DNA of 64,000 nt from Pieris napi (taxonomy: Eukaryota > Arthropoda > Insecta > Lepidoptera > Pieridae). Made by a program: the position numbers and the translations under genes. The stretch spans positions 3,720,001-3,784,000 of the forward strand of contig NC_062255.1 of the NCBI RefSeq assembly GCF_905475465.1. Reading direction: 5' to 3'. The notes under the pieces are model-generated. The model searched no databases. It saw only the letters and a list, made by a program, of their open reading frames with translations, and was not told the origin of the DNA. Below, piece after piece: positions 56,344 to 64,000 of this stretch (position 1 is the first letter of the stretch; each line of letters opens with the position of its first letter).

Positions 56344-57595
56344 GGGCGCGGTTAGCCTTATCTACGATTACATAAGACTAGACGGAGAAACGTTCTTATC
56401 ATGCGCAGAATGATAAGCGGCTCGTTTAAGTCTTTTGTATGGGCTAATAATTCAACATTGTGTAAGACGTGATATTGTGCAGATAATTTTCGTTTTTTAA
56501 TTAAAACGTGTCGTGAGAGAACATGATTACGAAACGCGAGCAATAAATTTAGGTTAACTGAGTGTTTTAAAAAAAAACGGTCTACGTGCTTGATAATTTT
56601 TTTTTATAGCAATGTGATTCAAACTCATTTTAAGATTCGGTAATTAGTTTCTTTAACGTTTTTAAAATATTTATTTGTAGTTTTATAATTAATTTTGAAT
56701 ACTACTAAAATAGGTGCAATTTTTTTCCAATGAAATCTATTTATCGAAAGTAAGCCGTGGATTTCTGGCTTTTTATAACATATGTCAGCGTTGCAGACTT
56801 TAATTATTATAAAGCTTTGAAGTTTACGTACAACGGTATTATGCTTTCTTATAAATATCAAATACAGAGGGAATTATGTAATAGCAAAAGTTGTATCACT
56901 CTTTTTATTTTTTTGTGAGTGTAAGTTTTAATCCTACGGTAAAAGAGGCAATATTTTTTCAATTATATTTAATTCTGTTGTTTGACTTATTGATCTAATA
57001 AGCTTGTGAGTACAATTTATCTTTACTATTACTTTAAGTAACTAAAAAAATACTACACTCAAATAAATATCACTACGAATATCGAAAAATTTCATTCAAT
57101 AATTTTTATAGTCTACAAAGTACTAAAAGTAATATAGTTCTTTAATTTAACAAGTTAACAAAAATAAATATTAAAAACACATCTAAAGTATAGTAATTTG
57201 ATATTCTCCGAAAACGAAACAGTTTCAAGGTGTTAAAACTGTACTTAATAGTCTAAATTGCATAAAAAGGTTCATCCGAACTCGTTATAACTCTTTCAAG
57301 AAGCTTTTACCCTAATAAGCCTTCGTTAGCGGCGTAAAAATTGCCTTATTTACTGTATGAGCTGCCATTGGACAATCAGACTTGCGTTTGTTCCTTTAAT
57401 ATTTTTAGGTCACCTTAAATTTTTTTTCGATAGAATTATTATTATACACACAACTTATACAACAAATAAAATTTGGTAGCAAATATCTCTAATAAAATAT
57501 TTCTTCCAGACAATCCATTTTTGTTTTGATGTAATTGACAAGCAAGACTTTTAAGAATTATGTGCTTTATAGAAAATTGGGTGACTTTTGTCTTA
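56344..57595. other. No gene seen
   Basis: AT-rich; minor frames only (56358 and 56625 regions on the minus strand). Confidence 0.5.
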
Positions 57596-57623
57596 TTCCA
57601 TCCGGTTTAAACCGGAAATGGAA
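57596..57623. repeat. Perfect 14-bp palindrome in a 27-bp near-palindrome
   Basis: ccggtttaaaccgg (57602-57615) flanked by ttccat and aatggaa. AACCGG half-sites resemble Grainyhead targets. Could be a dimeric factor site. Confidence 0.5.
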
Positions 57624-58208
57624 AAACAGTTTTGTTGTGTAAAAAAAGCCTCTGGCTCTAAAAGCTCCAAAGGCATTTTCAAATAAACAAAAGTTTAAGC
57701 AAGACTGGTGGAATATTTATATAGTTATTCTTAAGAATGGTTTTTACGGAATGTTATGAGGGGCTTGGGAATACCCAATTTTAATGGTTTTGTTTTAAAT
57801 ACATTACTGATGATGATTTTCCTATTATTAAAGGTAATCTACAAGACTGATATTAAAGCTAAAGATAACCTGTTTCGCTTAAACAACTGATCTTATTTTG
57901 TAAATTTGTCTGTAGAGATGTGGCAATACCTTTCACTTCTTATAAATTTTATAGGTATTTTTTGTAATTTATTATACCAACTAAAAAATTGTCACCTACT
58001 ACTCTTTTTACACGTTTTACTTTTCTATTGGTTTAAACAAAAAAAACCCTTTCCTCATAATAATCGAACAAAAACTGCCCGCATGTTATTCTAACATATA
58101 TAAAATAAAATTGTAACAAATACCCAGTTACTATAATACATATATACAAAAAATAAAACTCTTAATTAGGTAACGCATAATAATTTAATGAAATAATCTG
58201 AATGAATT
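57624..58208. other. No gene seen
   Basis: AT-rich. Confidence 0.5.
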
Positions 58209-58410
58209 TGACTTTGGTCTAGTGATGAGTACCCCTGACTGCGAATCCATGGGTCCCGGGTTCGATCCCCGGTCTATCTATCATTTATATGTCTATCTAT
58301 CTATAATATGTACATACATATATTATATCCATTGCCTAGTACCCATAACACAAGCTTCACCAGCTTAGCATGGGACTAGATCAATTGGTGTGAATTGTCT
58401 TAAAAAAAAA
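58209..58410 (+). mobile_element. tRNA-derived SINE, family B, internally deleted
   Basis: B box gggttcgatccccgg is followed directly by tctatctatc, losing about 60 bases after the head that the copy at 18762-19005 keeps. Ends ggtgtgaattgtcttaaaaa. Confidence 0.88.
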
Positions 58411-59177
58411 CATAGTTTACATGTATTCCAAGTTTTTATATTAAATAAAAAGTGCTTAAACTCCAAAATAAAAATAATAATGTGGCGCAACAATCTATCA
58501 TAGGTTTTCTGCATCATTCATAGATCCTCCTATCGATCTTAATAAAATGCGGAACTACAAAATATTTAATAAACCTATTCAACCAATGATTTATAACACC
58601 AAAGAGAGCCGGGGTAAACTCTAGTATTATCTACACGTTTTTCTATACACTCTATAAGGAAGATTGCAAAAACGTAGACATATTTAGTTACAACGTTAAG
58701 CCTTGCGAATTAGTTGCTCCAAATGAATTGCGCAGTCTCCATAGTAGCAGGGCGTGGTCAGGAGACCTTAGAGAACGGATGTGGCAGCCTCGCTCCGCCA
58801 TTTCAGATCAGCGTTTGATGATAACCACATCTGAAGTTAATACAATAAAATATGTATCGCGGAAGTGTATACAATATCATTAAAACATATATTATGTGAA
58901 TATGCGACGTAAGAGTTTATAGACACAAAATCTTCCTTTCCATCTTAAGTTCTTTTCGTTATTATTAAGTTCTTTCGTTAGAACACGTAACCACTGAATT
59001 AAAGAATCTGTAAAGCAATAAAAATAACTGAATATATACAGTATAAAAGTTATTAATACGACTTGATTTTACATAATATGACCCTTATTTTATTTTAATC
59101 AAATTACCGGGAGTGAAATGAATCTCCGACATCTTTATATAAAATCTCAAAACTTATGTACAAGTAAATATAAAATA
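58411..59177. other. No gene; balanced stretch at 58690-58830
   Basis: ggatgtggcagcctcgctcc and gccatttcag resemble promoter-type sequence with a Pho/YY1-like GCCAT. No frame. Confidence 0.35.
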
Positions 59178-59549
59178 ACTAGCAGACCGGCCAAGCGTTG
59201 CTGTGGCTAAGGTTTTTGTTATATTACATAGTAGCAAACTATTCAATTGAAACGGTAGGAGAACACCAGCCATTGGGACCACTATGCTTTTTTGGTGGTT
59301 ATGCCATTAAATTTTAGCTTATGTAAAACGTTGGTACTTTCAACACAGCGCCATCTGTGACTGTGACTATCAAATAATAAACAAATATTTTGCAATAAAA
59401 TAATATTGCGGGAATAAATTGAGATGTAAGCTATCTTTTAAGTTAGGTCAAACTACACACGGTGTGCAAATTTGATTGATATCGGTTCGGTAGTTTAGGA
59501 GTCCATCGCGGACAAACAACGTGACACGTAATTTATATATATTAAGATT
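59178..59549 (+). mobile_element. ACTAG-type repeat, family E, diverged subtype
   Basis: Begins actagcagaccggccaagcg, contains acagcgccatctgtgac and cggttcggtagtttaggagt, ends gacacgtaatttatatatat. Related to the 32331-32572 subtype. Confidence 0.68.
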
Positions 59550-60051
59550 GTCGATGTTTGTACAGTAGAATTTTCCTTTCACGATAAGTGTGACAGTTGG
59601 TAGTCTGTGTCTACCATGCTTTGTCATGTCATTATCATTTCTTTCAATTGTAACTTAGATTTTAATAAAACTTCTTTTAAAAGGTATTTAAAATTTAAAA
59701 TTATAAATTGGATATTGTAACGTGGCAATATTCAAAGTCGGGGCGTGTCGATATAAAAAATTACTTGAGTGAAAAGGTCAGACGGTCGAAATTAAACTTG
59801 AATCACTGTAATGAGAGCAAAATATCCAGTATTCAGTCGATTCGAGAGCCAACCGAATTTTCTTACACCAGATAATTATGATATGATAATTTATGTGCAT
59901 CGCTTTTGGCGCGATCATAAACTTTTATGACTTAATTTTTGTTCTGCGAAGCGTTTTTTGATTATGGAGTAATTGTTATGTCACAATCATTAGTTTGTCA
60001 TTAAATGAAGTCCCGTAAACCATCAATGTACGGGGCAGATATTTGCGTGTC
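59550..60051. other. No gene seen
   Basis: AT-rich. Confidence 0.5.
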
Positions 60052-60240
60052 AAAAGTCAAATAACATTTATTCATATAGGTAACACAATGTACACTTATG
60101 AACGTCAAAATAGAATTATACATTAAATGCTTCTAATTTTACATTTACTGCCAGTTCTCAAATCAAGGACGAACGGAAGAGAAGAACTGGCAATAAACTC
60201 TCCGCCATTTTTTTAATCGGCACGTTTTTTGTTTTACGCT
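60052..60240 (-). mobile_element. LINE 3' tail, family G, best copy
   Basis: caaataacatttattcatat at the left is a reverse poly(A)-like end; then atgtacacttatgaacgtca, ttactgccagttctcaaatc and agaagaactggcaataaact. The arms ctgccagttct/agaactggca pair nearly perfectly. Confidence 0.65.
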
Positions 60241-60909
60241 TAGTTTTGTGGTTTTAGTTATCAGCAGGAAGATGTCCTTACTTTTATTTTCCTTCACCGT
60301 ACTATCGTATTACGCATAACACTAATTCAAGTCAAAGTTCGTGCGTACGTCAATGATCGTAAGAACAAAGCTGTTATCAATGATATTGATTTAAGTAGAT
60401 GACCTCGTAACTAATTTTAATAAGTCCGCGTGGACAACCGGAAAGGTCCACACAGATCCGTCTAAGTGGTGATCTGATTAAATAATTTATGTGTACTGCG
60501 AAGTTATTGCGGATACATTTTGTCATAATTGTTAATATTAAGTACATAGTTTTAATAGTATCCGCGTATATACCAAACTTGGTTAATTACATATGTTAAT
60601 TTTACTAATACACACGTGCTATACTTAGCCGACAAGACAGGCTTTCTGGTATTGTAATGGACACTGTATGCATTAACATTACGATAAACTTTTTTCCTGT
60701 TTGTGACTCTATATAAGTTCAAAGCTTCTTTGTACCAGCGGATGGCTATATATTATTTCAATGCTATGGGCGTATGGATTTTTAAAGACCACACACAAAT
60801 CTTCTGGCATTTACATGAGATGCACCCTTTATCACAGCTTCAAGTTTTATCGTACTAGTTAATTCTCGCTACTATTATTTGTGTAGCGTACAGTTAAACC
60901 AATATAATT
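60241..60909. other. No gene seen
   Basis: AT-rich. Confidence 0.5.
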
Positions 60910-61282
60910 AAAAAAAAGAGTGCGTGTACTTATGTACGCGCGTAAGAAGTTAAACTTCTTTGGCATGATTAAAAATAGTTTTTGATTGCATGCAAATAAT
61001 TAATTACAATTAAATAATCAAAGACTGGAAAAGGAGTCATTATAGTCAATCAAGTTCAGTTTACATTTGAAAAATTAAATAAATAAATATTTATTATTAT
61101 TCTCTTACATTAAGTGTAACATAAATTCTATTATTATTCGAATGTTGTTTTTAAATTATGTCCAATGCCGTAGCATCTTCCGTGGGCAACTTCATTCTGT
61201 TAATTTTGTGTCACGGTGCGCGCGCATCGTAAAATTTCACTCTCATCAATTTTTCATAACGCGCCTAAAGAAGTATAACTTC
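60910..61282 (+). mobile_element. 370-bp element, family D
   Basis: Full-length copy with both ends (gagtgcgtgtacttatgtac and cgcgcctaaagaagtataac). Confidence 0.9.
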
Positions 61283-62059
61283 AATAAATAAATTTTATCA
61301 AATTAAAATGAAATCGAAATAAATTCTAATGAAATGACAGAGCATGGCATACACATACTACTACTCTATAAAGCGTATTATTAATCTATGTGTTTCATTG
61401 TCAACTGTCACACTTAACGTATATTAAATTCCGCAGAGAAATAGACCTTAGGAGTTCGTTTTCTTAAAAATTGTGCAATTATTTACATAAGAAATAACAG
61501 TAATGTTTATTACTAGCAAAACTCGCTTAAAAAAACACCTTTTGATAAAATCTACGAAATGAGACTTTAATTATTTAATTATTGTTTATAACTTTATGCA
61601 ATACCCTTCGAATTCTTGCGAAAAAGTTAAAAATTAGCCGAAATCAATTAGTACGATCTGTGGTTTTAATGTTTCAGAGAGAAATAACATATAATTAATT
61701 AATAATGGATGTTATCTAGTACATACTGCCTGTAATGCCCTTTACACTAATTATATTATAAATAACTTTATATTTTATTTATCAAAAGGAATATTATTAT
61801 TTAGTTAACTTACAAAATTTTTAAAAGGTTCAAAAACGATTTCAATTTAACTATTATATTTCGTAATTAGGGTTGGCGATATTTTTAAAAACAACATCGG
61901 TCGTGATTTGTTCTTTATTTGGGGTTGTGAATACAATTTTGTTAATGTAAATAATCCTTAAATGAAACTACTAAGCAAACAATTAAAAATTAAACATGAC
62001 TTTTATGATCTATAATACTAAGGCAACAAGATTCGTAATGAGTAGTCGAATATTGTACG
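61283..62059. other. No gene seen
   Basis: AT-rich. Confidence 0.5.
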
Positions 62060-62165
62060 GTTTGCATAGAGCGGGTGAGTGGGGTGAGGGAAGGGGGCGC
62101 GGGCGTGGTCGGCGCCGGCCGCTCGCCTTGACTTCACCGTCAAGCATCGCATGATCTCCTGGTAT
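62060..62165. promoter_or_regulatory. GC-rich island
   Basis: gagtggggtgagggaagggg, cgcgggcgtggtcggcgccg and gccgctcgcc within AT-rich flanks. G-rich Sp/KLF-like motifs and a donor-like gtgagt at 62074. No frame is called. Likely regulatory. Confidence 0.4.
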
Positions 62166-62520
62166 ACTGCGCTATTTGAGTTTTGATACTTAAAAGAGAA
62201 GTAGGTAAAAATTATTGGTATTTTATTCTGATGGCAGCTTTTTCACGTCTAACCAGTAAACAATATAGTTTAACTAGGCCAAACTCGAAATCAATTAATA
62301 ATTTCTGTGGATTGTGATTGAATCTTTTGCAATGGACAATATAATAGCTTAAAAATAAAGTAGAACAATCAGAATATTTGCCTACCTTGCTAATGTCAAT
62401 TATAATTCAAACTGTAATCAAATACTTTTTTCACAAATTTACAAGTATCTCAATAGATCAATAAAGAAATATGTAGAACGATGATTTTACTGATGATTTA
62501 AAAAGCGAGTGTACTCCTCC
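62166..62520. other. No gene seen
   Basis: AT-rich. Confidence 0.5.
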
Positions 62521-62632
62521 CTCAAAGGCCGGCAACGCACCCACTAAAAATGGGTGTCTATGGGCTGCGAAGACTGCCCTTTTTGGTCGTTCCGCAAGCT
62601 CGTTTGCCCCCTATTATATATATAAAAAAACT
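62521..62632 (+). mobile_element. LINE C-terminal fragment, family C variant
   Basis: Close match to 17737-17845 through ggtgtctatgggctgcgaag and gccccctattatatata. Confidence 0.75.
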
Positions 62633-62816
62633 AGTTTATTGAGTTTTATCATAATAATAAACTAGTAATCGACAGGTTCTTCATTTAAAATTAATTCTTT
62701 ACTCGAATCTAGTTTCGAATCGAAGGTTCGTTAAAAGCATTTTACCTTTATTAAATTTAACAAAGTACACAAATAAATTTTATTAGTTTTTGACTAACGT
62801 ACGTAACGTTACGTAG
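62633..62816. other. No gene seen
   Basis: AT-rich, with a taacgttacgta-type repeat near 62795-62812. Confidence 0.5.
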
Positions 62817-62960
62817 GTAGCCCAATGTACCGAGTATCAAAGCATTCCGATCGCAGTACAATCCAAGTGAATGTGGCGACTGTGCAGTGCTCGGGCGCGG
62901 TGATAACGCCGTCGTTATCACAGCGAGATGTATCATACCTGCACTGAGCTTTGTTCTATA
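62817..62960. promoter_or_regulatory. Balanced island with a palindromic GATA pair
   Basis: gtgataacg (62900-62908) and cgttatcac (62913-62921) are exact reverse complements around ccgt, giving two opposed GATA-factor sites 4 bases apart. The flank cagtgctcgggcgcgg is GC-rich. Confidence 0.45.
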
Positions 62961-63094
62961 TCCAGGGATACAGTTACTCGATTGGCTGACCCACTTACAT
63001 TTATGCTTTCAAATTTAACGCTAACCTTGTAATGTTTTGACTATTTTCTTTTTGTGAATTATATTCGGCTTTACTCCATATATTTTATTAAAAT
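62961..63094. other. Spacer, no feature
   Basis: AT-rich. Confidence 0.5.
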
Positions 63095-63377
63095 AGAGCA
63101 GTGTTGGCCTAGTGGCTTCAGCGTGCGACTCTCATACCTGAGGTCGCAGGTTCGAACCCGGCTGTGCACCAATGGACTTTCTTTCTATGTGCACATTTAA
63201 CATTTGCTCGAACGGTGAAGGAAAACATCGTGAGGAAACCGACATGTCTTAGACCCAAAAAGTCGACGGCGTGTGTCAGGCACTGGAGGCTGATCACCTC
63301 TATTAGATTTTAAAAAAATTATCGTGAAACAGATTCAGAAATCTGAGGCTAAGACTTAAGACTTGAAGCGCCACTGA
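63095..63377 (+). mobile_element. tRNA-derived SINE, family A
   Basis: A box gttggcctagtggcttc, B box ggttcgaaccc, both intact. The body and end (gcgccactga) are complete. Among the best candidates for a recent insertion. Confidence 0.92.
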
Positions 63378-63394
63378 TTAATTTTTTATTTTAT

Positions 63395-63510
63395 TTATTT
63401 AAATACACTTCGCTACCATAGACATATAAAAACAGATGACATAAGTTATTTGGCAATGGGCGGCCTTATCGCTAACAAACGATTTTTTCTAGGCAATCCT
63501 AGTAAATAAA
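63395..63510 (-). mobile_element. LINE 3' tail, family F
   Basis: ttatttatttaaatacactt at the left is the tail on the minus strand; agcgataaggccgcccattg is the conserved core. Confidence 0.6.
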
Positions 63511-63930
63511 AAATACTTACAGAGGTTATACTGCGAACGATGATTATAATCGTAATATTGCGACAGATAATATAAATCTAGTAGAATATAAGTTTTTTCA
63601 TAAATTGTTTTCCGTTGTTTTTGTCACAGTAATGTATTAAATTGTAAGGATAATAATTAAGGTTTAATGAATTTAATTAATCAATTAGCTATCATACCTC
63701 TATTTAAGATCTAACGAGGCTGTTAAGGATATGAAACATCCGCTCCTCGTATGGAAAAGAATCCGCCATTTAAAACTTAATATAATCATTGCGTACTAAT
63801 TAGTAGGGGAACATCTTAGAGGTTATGTACTTTAATAGTTAATTAGAATTTAAGAGAACTTATTCTTCTATACTTAATTATGAATTTGATACACACAACA
63901 TCAATACATTTTTGACGTACCTTAGTGGAG
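63511..63930. other. No gene seen
   Basis: AT-rich. Confidence 0.5.
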
Positions 63931-64000
63931 AGAGTTCTTTTTATGTTGACAAGAGAGATGGCATGTGGCAGAGATGTTTATTTGATGGTGCTTGGAGATA
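63931..64000 (+). CDS. Possible exon cut by the window edge
   Basis: After an acceptor-like tttttgacgtaccttag the composition becomes balanced and two plus-strand frames stay open to the end. One reads GESSFYVDKRDGMWQRCLF and on, the other ERVLFMLTREMACGRDVY and on. The same junction is also a good donor on the minus strand (CTAAG then GTACGT), but every minus frame there has a stop. Both plus frames look protein-like and 70 bases cannot decide. Unidentified. Confidence 0.3.

Overview
The window is AT-rich eukaryotic nuclear DNA from a moth or butterfly. The evidence is its repeats: tRNA-derived SINEs, non-LTR retrotransposon tails and small DNA transposons of types I know from lepidopteran genomes. 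The species cannot be named. There is no complete conventional protein-coding gene and no bacterial gene organisation. Most long open frames lie inside repeats or look like chance.

Layout. Positions 1-3690 hold a decayed Ty3/gypsy-type LTR retrotransposon. In order it has a zinc knuckle, an aspartic protease, an RNase H and an integrase, but the reverse-transcriptase core is deleted. It is followed by an 89-bp minisatellite, an LTR-like stretch and what looks like the start of another gag. Positions 3.7-53 kb are a mosaic of short dead elements: SINE family A (six copies plus one remnant), SINE family B (three), many C-terminal and 3' ends of CR1/jockey-like LINEs, elements beginning ACTAG and ending in a TATA-rich tail, a 370-bp element with GCGCG-containing ends (five copies), several MITEs, a large fold-back and a truncated 5S rRNA copy. 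Positions 53.9-64 kb hold GC-rich islands that look like promoters or enhancers, a piggyBac-like non-autonomous element with TTAA ends, and more repeats.

Host gene signal is sparse but present. A 73-bp segment on the minus strand (17164-17236) has good splice sites on both sides and one open frame. A second minus-strand segment (10626-10715) looks like a terminal exon with a stop codon and a poly(A) signal. A GC-rich island at 54.7-55.2 kb could be a minus-strand promoter and first exon. Together they fit a gene with very long introns read right to left, but phase shows the two exons cannot be directly joined, so at least one more exon would be needed. The last 65 bases may begin an exon on the plus strand. 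Two very short exon-like segments on the plus strand are weaker candidates.

The most notable items are the minus-strand exon pair, a MITE whose removal restores the LINE sequence seen in sister copies, the fold-back at 33 kb, the 24-bp perfect hairpin at 16.85 kb, the five-copy 370-bp family with two inverted pairs, and the 5S-derived segment that keeps its internal promoter region and T-run.
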